From contig JBKJZO010000203.1 of assembly GCA_046715235.1 (NCBI GenBank), positions 1-27,412 on the forward strand: a stretch of 27,412 nucleotides of DNA, read 5' to 3'. Source of the stretch: JBKJZO01 sp046715235. Its GTDB lineage: Bacteria > Actinomycetota > Actinomycetes > BP-191. Made by a program: the position numbers and the translations under genes. This document shows, one piece after another, positions 18,115-27,412 of the stretch. Numbering within the stretch: the stretch's first letter is position 1; each line of letters begins with the position of its first letter. The notes below the pieces were generated by a model that saw only the letters and a program-made list of their open reading frames with translations, did no database searches and had not been told where the DNA came from.

Positions 18115-19861
18115 GGGACGGGTCGCCGGCTGTGTGCTCACCGCGGTACTGGCGTCCGCCGCGTGTTCTTCGGTGCCGAAATCGAGCACACCAGTCGTTC
18201 TTGGAACTGTGCCGGTCGCCGTCGCTCAGGACCCCGGCGGCGAGATCGAAGTGCGCCAGCAGGAGGCGGCGCCGCAGCCGGGCGCGACACCCGCGCAGAT
18301 CGTCGACGGCTTTGTGAGGGCGGGGGCCGACCGCACGAGCGAGGGCAGGACCATTGCCGACAAGTACCTCGCCCAGATCAACGCCTGGGACGAAAGCGGC
18401 GACACGTTCGTCTTCTCGTCGTACACGCAAGAAGCCGCTGACGCGGGCACCGACCCTCGGGTACGCCGCGTGGCGGTGACCTACCGGATGCTCGCTCGCA
18501 TCACTCCCGACGGTGAGTACCGGCCGGACGTGCGCTCCGTCGTCGAGGTCTACCGGCTCGAAGACACCGATGGCAACTGGCGCATTGGCAGTTTGCCGCG
18601 CGGACTGCGGATCAGGAACGACGACCTGCGGCGTGCCTTCCGCCGGGTCGTGCCCTACTTCTACGCGAACACGTTCGAGCCCACCCTCGTCCCGGATCCG
18701 GTCTATCTCCCCGGTGGCGACGCGCTTGTGACGTCGGTGATCCAGAAGCTTCTCAACGGCCCGACGCCGTGGCTGTCCGACTATGTCGCCGTGTCAGCCT
18801 TTCCCCGCGGTACCAAGCTGTTGTCCGCGCCGCTGACGGGAGAGATCGCGGAGTTGACGTTCAGCCGCGAACTCAACGACGCGCCGGAGGCCGATCGCAA
18901 GCACATCATCGCTCAGCTGGTCTGGACTCTGACGTCGCTGACCCAAGCTCAGATCACCGCGGTCGATATCCGCGTCGAAGGTGAACCGTTCCTCGTTGGT
19001 GCCGAGATGCAGGCCGATGCGCGCACCCGCAACCGGTGGTCGGCGTACGCCCCGGAGGGCGATGGCGCCAAGCGGTCGACGTACTTCAACCTCCGTGGCA
19101 TCCTCGCCCGTTACCGGCCGGCGACGCTGCTGGCGCCCGGTATGGCGTTGGGGTCAGCGAACGCGCAGCTCGCGGTCGACAGCGCCGACGCGCAGGTAGC
19201 CGTGGTCGATTCGTCCGACGGCGGCCGGTTGGGCCTGACGGTCGCGCCGATGACCGGCGGGCAGCTCTCGCCGCCGCTCATCCAGTCTCGGTTCCTGACC
19301 GCCCCGTCGTGGGGGCCCAGGGACGAGGGTGTCTGGGTGGTCAAGCAGGACGAGAAGGGCGGTCCTGAGGTGTTCCTCGTGCCCGTCCCCAAGGACGCGC
19401 GGCCGATCCCGGCGCCGCAGTTGACGGCGCGGGTGCACGCTTTCGAGGTCGCGCCTGACGGCGTGCGGGTCGCCGTGATCTACCAGGTCGGTGGTACCAG
19501 GCGCGCCTTCGTCGGCCTGATCAAGCGTGACCCGACCGGCCAAGCGTTGTCGGTCGGGGGATTGCCGCAGCGGTCGATCGCGCCGGATGTCGACGTCGCC
19601 GCGGTGACCTGGGCCGGCAGCGGGCAGCTCGCCGTCCTCGGCCGGCGCGGCGCCGCAAAGCCCGCGGTCTTCACGGCGGCAGTCGACGGGTCGGAGCTGC
19701 AGGAGTCGAAGGGTTCGAGCGACCTGCTCGAGAGCTCGACATCTGCCCAACTCGTGGGCCGCAGCGACGGCGAGCTGGTCCTGGTGGTCGACGGAACATC
19801 GGTCTTCCGCAACGACGGCACCGACTGGAGGCGGCTCACGACGATCCGCGAGGCCAACTAG
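18107..19861 (+). CDS. lpqB: Lipoprotein LpqB, MtrAB accessory protein
   Basis: A 584-residue predicted lipoprotein that, in mycobacteria, interacts with the extracellular part of MtrB and modulates MtrA activity. A signal peptide leads to Cys20. The box is S-A-A-C, with Ser at -3 instead of the usual Leu/Val/Ile, so lipidation is likely but the box is atypical. A domain at about 35-180 is followed by a GerMN domain (about 190-300, with VTSVIQKLLNGPTPWLSDYV and VAELTFS-like IAELTFS). The rest is a beta-propeller-like region (about 330-580) with DSADAQVAVVDSSDGGRLG and APDGVRVAVIYQV. GTG 18107 overlaps the mtrB stop; no other start fits. Acts outside the membrane. Confidence 0.95.
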   Translation: MRKGRVAGCVLTAVLASAACSSVPKSSTPVVLGTVPVAVAQDPGGEIEVRQQEAAPQPGATPAQIVDGFVRAGADRTSEGRTIADKYLAQINAWDESGDTFVFSSYTQEAADAGTDPRVRRVAVTYRMLARITPDGEYRPDVRSVVEVYRLEDTDGNWRIGSLPRGLRIRNDDLRRAFRRVVPYFYANTFEPTLVPDPVYLPGGDALVTSVIQKLLNGPTPWLSDYVAVSAFPRGTKLLSAPLTGEIAELTFSRELNDAPEADRKHIIAQLVWTLTSLTQAQITAVDIRVEGEPFLVGAEMQADARTRNRWSAYAPEGDGAKRSTYFNLRGILARYRPATLLAPGMALGSANAQLAVDSADAQVAVVDSSDGGRLGLTVAPMTGGQLSPPLIQSRFLTAPSWGPRDEGVWVVKQDEKGGPEVFLVPVPKDARPIPAPQLTARVHAFEVAPDGVRVAVIYQVGGTRRAFVGLIKRDPTGQALSVGGLPQRSIAPDVDVAAVTWAGSGQLAVLGRRGAAKPAVFTAAVDGSELQESKGSSDLLESSTSAQLVGRSDGELVLVVDGTSVFRNDGTDWRRLTTIREAN

Positions 19862-19920
19862 CCGTCCACAGGTGAGGACGATGGCCGACCGGCGAAGCGT
19901 GCGCACGCGAAACTGCGGAC

Positions 19921-20598
19921 ATGTTGTCCTCCCTGCTCGACCTCGTATGCCCGCGGATGTGTGCCGGTTGCGGCGTTTCCGGCGGCGTTCTGTGCGCGGT
20001 CTGCGCTCGGGCGTTGCACGGGGCGCCGTTCCTGGCGCAGGTAACTCCGCGCCCTCCCGATCTGCCGCCCGTCGTTGCAGCGATGGCGTACGACGGAGCG
20101 GCGCGTTCGGTGATCATCCAGTTCAAGGAACGCGGGCGCATCAACCTCGCCGCGGCGCTCAGTGCGGCGCTCGCGACCGCTCTGGTCGCCTACCGGCCTG
20201 ACGTGATCGTGCCCGTACCCTCCTCCCGCCGCGCCCGGCGTACTCGCGGCTACGACCATGTCGCGCTCCTCGCCAGCCGCGCGGCTGCCGAGCTGGCCGG
20301 AGTCACCATCGTGGCCGCGTTGTCGCAGAGCGGGTCGGTTGCCGACCAGTCGGGGCTGGGGGCGCGATCCCGGCACGACAACGTCGCCGGGTCGATGCGT
20401 GCCGACCACGCCAGATGCCGTTCGCTGGTGGGCAAACGCGTCGTCATTGTCGACGACATAGTCACGTCCGGAGCGACCCTGTGTGAGGCAGCGCGGGCGT
20501 TGTCCGCGGCCGGCGTACGCCCGGTTGGCGCGGCCGTCGTGGCCGCCACACGCCGACGACAGTTGCCGTCGCTCTACAAACACGGCGTGCAGGGATAG
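19921..20598 (+). CDS. ComF-type phosphoribosyltransferase protein
   Basis: A 225-residue protein. The N-terminal zinc-finger-like cluster has CxxC pairs at Cys14/17 and Cys25/28, plus Cys10. The rest is a type I phosphoribosyltransferase fold with FKERGRINLAAALSAALA, VPVPSSRRARRTRGYDHV and the PRPP-binding loop VVIVDDIVTSGATL (about 176-189). ComF is required for DNA uptake in competent bacteria, but the family is widespread in organisms not known to be competent and its reaction is unresolved. It lies 59 bases after lpqB, as Rv3242c does in M. tuberculosis. ATG 19921 has no Shine-Dalgarno; the spacer holds a 12-bp palindrome, GCGTGCGCACGC, at 19897-19908. Confidence 0.92.
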   Translation: MLSSLLDLVCPRMCAGCGVSGGVLCAVCARALHGAPFLAQVTPRPPDLPPVVAAMAYDGAARSVIIQFKERGRINLAAALSAALATALVAYRPDVIVPVPSSRRARRTRGYDHVALLASRAAAELAGVTIVAALSQSGSVADQSGLGARSRHDNVAGSMRADHARCRSLVGKRVVIVDDIVTSGATLCEAARALSAAGVRPVGAAVVAATRRRQLPSLYKHGVQG

Positions 20599-20895
20599 CC
20601 TCGGACAGTGACGCCCGTTCGGGTCCGTGGTTGCAGCCGGCCTCTCATCGAGACCGGACTAGCCGATGCCAGCCGCAGGCAAAACGGCCCACGTAAGGCG
20701 ACTTTTCGTCGTTCGATCATGGTGCGGTTTAGATGTAAGTCCTGCCTCGACGGAGTTCCCTATGTTCTCCGACCCGGGAGAAGGGCAGTAGTGACGTGAC
20801 AGTCGCGACACCCTCCGCAGGCGGATGTGGGGCAAAAGACCAGGTCGGCCGAGCGGGCGTCACACAGCAACGCTCCACCGCGAGAAAGGGACCGC
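20599..20895 (+). other. 297-base leader upstream of hpf, no gene seen
   Basis: A gap between the ComF-type gene and hpf, unusually long for this packed region. A GTG-started frame at 20608-20799 has no family resemblance and poor codon bias, so I do not call it. The A/T-rich patch around 20723-20740 (GGTTTAGATGTAAG) is the likeliest promoter area, but I cannot match a known sigma consensus. Growth-phase control of hpf would be expected to act here. Confidence 0.5.
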
Positions 20896-21504
20896 ATGGA
20901 CATCGTGGTGAAGGGCCGCAAGGCCGAGGTCACCGATTCTTTCCGGCAGCACACTGTCGACAAGCTCTCTAAAGTCCAGCGTCTCAATCAACGCATCATC
21001 CGGATCGACGTCGAGGTCTCCGAGGAACGTAACCCGCGGCTCAACTCCCACAAGGACCGCGTCGAGCTCACCTGTCTGAGCAAGGGCCCGGTCATCCGGG
21101 CGGAGGCGGCGGCGCCTGATCCGTACGCCGCGCTCGACCTCGCGCTCGACAAGCTCGAAGGGCGGCTCCGCAGGGCAGCCGACAAGCGCAGGGTGCACCA
21201 CGGTGCGCACTCGCCGGAGGCACTTCACGCGGCGGCGGCCACAACGAACAATGTCGCGACGGCCGCCACAGCGGCGATCGACAGCACGCCGATCCATGAG
21301 GACGTCGACAACGTCGAGGCGCCGCTCGAGGTCGTGCGCGACAAGACGGTTCGCAGTGATCCGATGTCGCTCGACGACGCTCTGCACCACATGGAGCTGG
21401 TCGGACACGACTTCTTTCTGTTCCCGGATGCCGCGACCGGCCTAGCCAGCGTCGTATACCGTCGCAAGGGCTACGCGTACGGCGTCATCCGGCTCGAGCT
21501 GTGA
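20896..21504 (+). CDS. hpf: Long-form ribosome hibernation promoting factor
   Basis: A ribosome-binding protein that drives 100S dimer formation or inactivation of idle ribosomes in stationary phase or stress. The 202 residues make it a long-form HPF. An N-terminal S30AE domain (about 1-100: MDIVVKGRKAEVTDSFRQH through ALDLALDKLEGRLRRAADKR) is joined by an Ala/Thr-rich linker to a C-terminal dimerisation domain (about 145-202: KTVRSDPMSLDDALHHMELV, GHDFFLFPDA, VVYRRKGYAYGVIRL). ATG 20896 is preceded by GAAAGGG at 6 bases and begins the S30AE domain; the frame stays open for 23 codons upstream, which are not part of the family. Followed by the response regulator 40 bases later. Confidence 0.96.
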   Translation: MDIVVKGRKAEVTDSFRQHTVDKLSKVQRLNQRIIRIDVEVSEERNPRLNSHKDRVELTCLSKGPVIRAEAAAPDPYAALDLALDKLEGRLRRAADKRRVHHGAHSPEALHAAAATTNNVATAATAAIDSTPIHEDVDNVEAPLEVVRDKTVRSDPMSLDDALHHMELVGHDFFLFPDAATGLASVVYRRKGYAYGVIRLEL

Positions 21505-21544
21505 CGCCGCGCTCCGAGCCGCACAACTTCGCGATGGAGGGCTC

Positions 21545-22246
21545 GTGACCGAGGAGACCTTCGAGGACATACCCGCAGGGCCGCGTGAGGCCATCCGGGT
21601 GCTTGTCGTCGACGACCACGCGCTCTTCCGCCGCGGCCTGCAGATGGTTCTCGAGCAGGAAGACGACATCGAGGTCGTGGGCGAGGCCGGCGACGGCGCC
21701 GAGGCGCTCGAGAAGGCAGTCGACGCGATGCCCGACATCGTGCTTATGGACGTGCGCATGCCCAAGCGCGGCGGCATCGACGCGTGCACGGCCATCAAGG
21801 ACGCCGTCCCGAGCTGCAAGATCATCATGTTGACGATCAGCGACGAGGAGGGCGACCTCTACGACGCGATCAAGGCCGGCGCAAGCGGCTACCTGCTCAA
21901 GGAGATCTCCATCGAGGAGGTCGCGACGGCGATCCGGGCCGTCAACGAAGGCCAATCCCTGATTTCGCCTTCGATGGCGTCGAAGCTGCTTACCGAGTTC
22001 GCGTCGATGATCAAGCGCGGCGACGAGCGGCAGAACGTGCCCACCCCGCGCCTGACCGACCGTGAGATGGAAGTCCTCAAGCTCGTCGCCAAGGGCATGA
22101 ACAACCGCGACATCGCCAAGCAGCTGTTCATCAGCGACAACACCGTCAAGAACCACATCCGCAACATCCTCGAGAAGCTGCAGCTGCACTCGCGGATGGA
22201 AGCGGTCGTCTACGCGGTGCGCGAAAAGCTCCTCGAGATCACCTGA
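21545..22246 (+). CDS. NarL/LuxR-type response regulator (orphan)
   Basis: A 233-residue regulator. The receiver domain (about 16-135) has the acidic VVDDHALFRRG start, phospho-acceptor Asp69 (VLMDVRMPKRGG), MLTISD and the GYLLKE lysine. The C-terminal LuxR helix-turn-helix (about 168-220) reads LTDREMEVLKLVAKGMNNRD, then IAKQLFISDNTVKNHIRNIL. GTG 21545 has GGAGG 4 bases upstream. No histidine kinase lies next to it. By gene order it matches the response regulator between hpf and secA in Streptomyces (from memory). Its conserved place next to hpf suggests a role in growth-phase or stress control, but the regulon cannot be read from this sequence. Confidence 0.94.
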   Translation: MTEETFEDIPAGPREAIRVLVVDDHALFRRGLQMVLEQEDDIEVVGEAGDGAEALEKAVDAMPDIVLMDVRMPKRGGIDACTAIKDAVPSCKIIMLTISDEEGDLYDAIKAGASGYLLKEISIEEVATAIRAVNEGQSLISPSMASKLLTEFASMIKRGDERQNVPTPRLTDREMEVLKLVAKGMNNRDIAKQLFISDNTVKNHIRNILEKLQLHSRMEAVVYAVREKLLEIT

Positions 22247-22360
22247 CCATCGACGGTCAGCTACCGGCGGGGCCGTTCATTCGGCATGCGCCCCGCTGAG
22301 GGCGTCCGCCACGGCATCTCTGCATGGGGAGTCGTCTGTCGACTCGTGGGGGAGATCAAC

Positions 22361-22618
22361 ATGCAGTTCCATCGCCGTCGTGCGGCCGCCGACTCAACGG
22401 TCGTCCGGGCGACCATCGCGCTGGCCCACGATCTCGGAATGCGCGTCGTGGCAGAAGGCGTGGAATCCCCAGCGGGCTTGTTGCGGGTCGCCGAGCTCGG
22501 CTGCGAAATGGTCCAGGGCTACTGGATCGGTCGTCCCATGCCAGGGGAGCGAATCGCGACCTGGCTCACCAACGGCTCGATGCGATCGGCCCAGTCGGGG
22601 TTTCCGCTCGCGGGCTGA
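22361..22618 (+). CDS. Short protein consisting of the C-terminal end of an EAL domain
   Basis: An 85-residue frame. After MQFHRRRAAADS it matches only the last third of an EAL (cyclic-di-GMP phosphodiesterase) domain: VVRATIALAHDLGMRVVAEG, VES, and ELGCEMVQGYWIGRPMPGE. The EAL, DDFGTGYSSL and LKID motifs that carry most catalytic residues are absent, so it cannot hydrolyse cyclic-di-GMP as it stands; only the late Glu (AEGVE) and Gln (VQGY) remain. ATG 22361 has GGGGGAG 6 bases upstream, a very strong site for a remnant. An upstream ATG at 22286 would add 25 residues unlike EAL. It is either a decayed gene or a maintained small protein; codon bias still fits coding. Located between the response regulator and secA. 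Confidence 0.6.
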   Translation: MQFHRRRAAADSTVVRATIALAHDLGMRVVAEGVESPAGLLRVAELGCEMVQGYWIGRPMPGERIATWLTNGSMRSAQSGFPLAG

Positions 22619-22633
22619 CCCGCCGAAAACGCC

Positions 22634-22639
22634 TACGAT
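22634..22639 (+). promoter_or_regulatory. Possible -10 element for secA
   Basis: TACGAT fits the actinobacterial TANNNT pattern, 73 bases before the secA start and just after the EAL-like frame. No convincing -35 hexamer is at the right distance, so this is weak. Confidence 0.3.
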
Positions 22640-22711
22640 GGCCAGACGGCGGCTTCCCGCCGTGGCGGCACGGCTCTTGCCTGCCGACGGGCCGACGAGG
22701 AGTCCAGCGAC

Positions 22712-25576
<2,865 letters not shown>

Positions 25577-25579
25577 CTC

Positions 25580-26227
25580 CTAGCCCAGCTGCAGGGCGGT
25601 GACCACCCACCGGCCGTCCAGCCCTTCGAGCCGCAGAGCCAGTGCTGTTGCGCGTGGACCCCGCTGGATCACCGCGGCGACCTCGGCGACTCCGTCGGCG
25701 GGTTCGGTGACGATGAGTCGCCGCGTGACGGTCGCGCAGGTCCGGGTTGTGGCGGGTGCGACGTTGACCTCGAGCTCGTCGTAGACCTCGGTTGACACCC
25801 AGCGGACCAGCTGAGTTAGCGATCGCCGGCCACTGAGCGATTCAAGGATCGCGCGGACGAGGACAGCGGCGCGCGGACCGGGGGCGGGCAGCTGCGTTCG
25901 TGGTGTCCGTACGACGTCGAAGAGCTCGGCGACCTGTAGGTCCGACATCGGCGCGGTGCGCGCCGGCGGCGCGACGAGTTCGAGCGCTGGTCGCGTCACG
26001 AGGGTGGGGCTCGGCTGGGGTAGCGGTACAGGCGGCAGGGCCAGCGCCAGCGCGCCGTCCGTCAGGCCGTCGTCCGCTGCCGCGTCCCGGTCGTCGTACG
26101 GCGGGTTGACGTCGATCACGGGGCGAGCGGTCACGTGCAGGCGGGTCAGTGTCGCGGGTGGCGTGGGCGTCGATGCGGGCATGGCGGTTCTCCGTGGCGA
26201 TGAGGGCCGGGGCTTGGCGGTGCGCAT
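25580..26227 (-). CDS. Rv3235-like protein (DUF6459 family)
   Basis: A 215-residue protein with an Arg/Pro/Thr-rich, probably disordered N-terminal half and a compact C-terminal domain (about 95-215): AVLVRAILESLSGRRSLTQLVRWVSTEVYDEL, then VIQRGPRATALALRLEGLDGRWVVTALQLG at the end. This ending matches the actinobacterial Rv3235-like family, also located near secA in mycobacteria. Function unknown. The frame runs open into the upstream LysM gene. ATG 26227 begins 2 bases past the LysM stop; ATG 26182, 15 codons in, has GGAG 7 bases upstream and may be the real start. Probably co-transcribed with the LysM gene. Confidence 0.85.
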   Translation of the reverse strand: MRTAKPRPSSPRRTAMPASTPTPPATLTRLHVTARPVIDVNPPYDDRDAAADDGLTDGALALALPPVPLPQPSPTLVTRPALELVAPPARTAPMSDLQVAELFDVVRTPRTQLPAPGPRAAVLVRAILESLSGRRSLTQLVRWVSTEVYDELEVNVAPATTRTCATVTRRLIVTEPADGVAEVAAVIQRGPRATALALRLEGLDGRWVVTALQLG

Positions 26228-26229
26228 GG

Positions 26230-26925
26230 TCACGAACGGGGTGCCGGCTTGGGCGGCTGGAGGCGCAGGCCCGGCACGATGAGGTCGGGGTCGGCGCCGA
26301 TCGCCTCGCGGTTGGCGGCGTACCAACGCCGCCACTCGACGTCGACCGCCGCGTCGTCGGCGTCCTCGCCGAGCGCGGCCGAAGCGATGGACCACAACGT
26401 GTCCCCACGGCGTACGACGACGCCGGACTCGACGGCGGGCGAGCTGGTCGGGGCGACAGCCTTGAGGGGCACTGGGGTGGGCTTCGGGCGCGGGGCCGTG
26501 ACAGCCGGCCGGTCGTAGGGACTGGGTGCCTCCACCGGCGCCGGCCGTGTTCGCGGCGCGGCGAGTGCGGCCGCGGGGGCGAGGGAGGTGCTTGCGATGG
26601 CGACTCCGAGCGCTCCCTCGAGCGCGCGCCGTACCAGCGTGGGAGTGATCCGTCTGGCTAGCCGCGCGGCACGGCGCCCGATGGCGCCGGGTAGGCGTCC
26701 CAGGATTGTGAGCGCGGTCGAGGTGGCGAGCCAGGCGAGCAGCAGCCACGCCTGGACCCCGGCCACCGTCGCGACGAGTTCGTCGGCCGAGCGGCCTGCC
26801 ACAGCGGTGGCGCTGGGTCGCGCGCTCAGCAGCGCGATGGCGTTCGGCGCCGCCCACGCGAGCAGCCCGCACGCAGAAGCGAGAGCCGCGGAGGAGGCGG
26901 CGAAGTGGATCACCCGGCTACGCAT
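26230..26925 (-). CDS. LysM-domain membrane protein
   Basis: A 231-residue protein with three hydrophobic segments (about 6-30, 50-75 and 105-125), a Pro/Ala/Thr-rich linker, and one LysM domain at about 170-226: VVVRRGDTLWSIASAALG, WRRWYAANREAIGADPDLI, VPGLRL. LysM binds peptidoglycan or chitin-like glycans, so the protein probably anchors to the membrane and contacts the cell wall. ATG 26925 has GAGG 4 bases upstream. It heads a two-gene minus-strand unit with the DUF6459 gene and is preceded by a good promoter candidate. No catalytic domain is present, so a structural or sensory role is more likely than hydrolysis. Confidence 0.9.
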   Translation of the reverse strand: MRSRVIHFAASSAALASACGLLAWAAPNAIALLSARPSATAVAGRSADELVATVAGVQAWLLLAWLATSTALTILGRLPGAIGRRAARLARRITPTLVRRALEGALGVAIASTSLAPAAALAAPRTRPAPVEAPSPYDRPAVTAPRPKPTPVPLKAVAPTSSPAVESGVVVRRGDTLWSIASAALGEDADDAAVDVEWRRWYAANREAIGADPDLIVPGLRLQPPKPAPRS

Positions 26926-26960
26926 GTTCCCTCGCTAACGTTCGTTTGCTTGTGGTTGCA

Positions 26961-26989
26961 TGTGTACACGTTCGAATAATTGCTGTCAA
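26961..26989 (-). promoter_or_regulatory. Promoter of the LysM gene
   Basis: On the minus strand a perfect -35 TTGACA (26989-26984) and TACACA (26966-26961) are 17 bases apart. The -10 matches the consensus only in part. The start would be near 26954, about 29 bases before the ATG. The heptamer CGAACGT (minus strand) occurs at 26974-26968, inside the spacer, and again at 26944-26938, exactly 30 bases apart. Confidence 0.55.
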
Positions 26990-27050
26990 TGTCGGATGCG
27001 TGGGCAGCGGACGCGATAACCTCCACGCCGGCCGAACCCGAGGGGGCGCG

Positions 27051-27412
27051 ATGCGCTGGGAAGCTCTGTTCGCTGACCTCGAGGCGGAGTTCGAGGAGGT
27101 CGCCCGTCAGGACCTCGATCTCGAGCTTCGAGACCGGCAGCGACGCGAGGTCGGGACGCTGAGCCTGGTCGATCGGCTGGCCGGAGCCGAAGGCGCCAAC
27201 ATCACGATCCAGGTGCCGGGCAGCGTGATCACCGGTGAGCTGCGCACTGTCGGAGCGGACTGGCTGCTGATGAGCGTGGGGCCGGCGCGGGAGGCGATCA
27301 TCCCCCTGGCGTCGGTACTCGCGGTCGCCGGCCTTGGCGCGCGATCCCGAGCACCGGGTGCCGAGGGAGCGGTTGGCGCGGCGCTGCGGGTCGGCTACGC
27401 GCTGCGCGTACT
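27051..27412 (+). CDS. Conserved actinobacterial hypothetical protein, 3' part outside window
   Basis: Residues 1-120 of a frame that runs off the right edge. ATG 27051 has AGGGGG 4 bases upstream. The N-terminus is an acidic amphipathic helix (RWEALFADLEAEFEEVARQD, DLELRDRQRREV), then a small beta-rich unit: NITIQVPGSVITGELRTVGA and DWLLMSVGPAREAIIPLASV. The second unit has the rhythm of a small SH3/Sm-like barrel; that is an impression. I recall similar proteins near secA in other actinobacteria but cannot name a function. Divergent from the LysM gene. Confidence 0.8.
   Translation, partial: MRWEALFADLEAEFEEVARQDLDLELRDRQRREVGTLSLVDRLAGAEGANITIQVPGSVITGELRTVGADWLLMSVGPAREAIIPLASVLAVAGLGARSRAPGAEGAVGAALRVGYALRV

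Noticed and set aside
20608..20799. 63-residue GTG-started frame between the ComF-type gene and hpf
   Set aside because: No family resemblance, mixed composition with many Arg and Ser, and poor codon bias; it lies in the probable hpf promoter region.
25580..26872. 430-residue minus-strand frame covering the LysM gene
   Set aside because: Its first half is an Arg-rich shadow of the LysM gene; the real gene starts at 26227 or 26182.
26930..26990. LexA (SOS) box near the LysM promoter
   Set aside because: The CGAAC halves are in direct, not inverted, orientation, and no GTTCG half lies at the required spacing.

Overview
This is a GC-rich, gene-dense chromosomal segment from an actinomycete (Actinomycetota). 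The evidence is the run mtrA-mtrB-lpqB-comF-type gene-hpf-response regulator-secA, an actinobacterial chromosomal order; a SigE-family sigma factor with its membrane partner; many GTG starts; and ATGA start/stop overlaps. The sequence does not fix the genus. No tRNA, rRNA, CRISPR array, prophage or insertion sequence is visible.

Left part (1-9998). A UvrA-type ABC protein runs off the left edge on the minus strand. Upstream of it on the same strand are a predicted membrane-anchored sigma-factor partner and a SigE-family sigma factor whose reading frame is broken by one in-frame TGA. A perfect 15-bp-arm hairpin separates these from a secreted fibronectin type III protein. On the plus strand follow citrate synthase (gltA), a trehalose-6-phosphate synthase (otsA-like) and an unrecognised conserved-looking protein. 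A minus-strand RDD membrane protein and a plus-strand SpoIIM-family membrane protein diverge from a short GC-rich spacer.

Centre (10009-15575). Five minus-strand genes overlap or abut by 0-4 bases: a membrane protein with a Gln/Pro/Gly/Tyr repeat, DUF4129, DUF4350, a MoxR AAA ATPase and DUF58. With the neighbouring SpoIIM and RDD genes they form the MoxR/DUF58 membrane module known from actinobacteria, comparable by recall to the Rv3689-Rv3695 region of Mycobacterium tuberculosis. In M. tuberculosis that module lies far from mtrAB; here it is divergent from mtrA across about 170 bp that carry a perfect palindrome.

Right part (15749-27412). mtrA, mtrB and lpqB overlap as one operon for envelope and cell-cycle signalling. 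A ComF-type phosphoribosyltransferase, a long-form ribosome hibernation factor, an orphan LuxR-type response regulator, a short protein made only of the end of an EAL domain, and secA follow. Convergent to secA are a DUF6459 (Rv3235-like) gene and a LysM membrane protein, read from a recognisable promoter. A partial conserved hypothetical gene runs off the right edge.

The points most worth a second look are the nonsense codon in the sigma factor, the truncated EAL protein with its own strong ribosome-binding site, the 21-bp direct repeat that copies the end of the DUF58 gene, and the palindrome between the MoxR module and mtrA. I did not find a clearly new defence or mobile system; most of the window is core actinobacterial chromosome.
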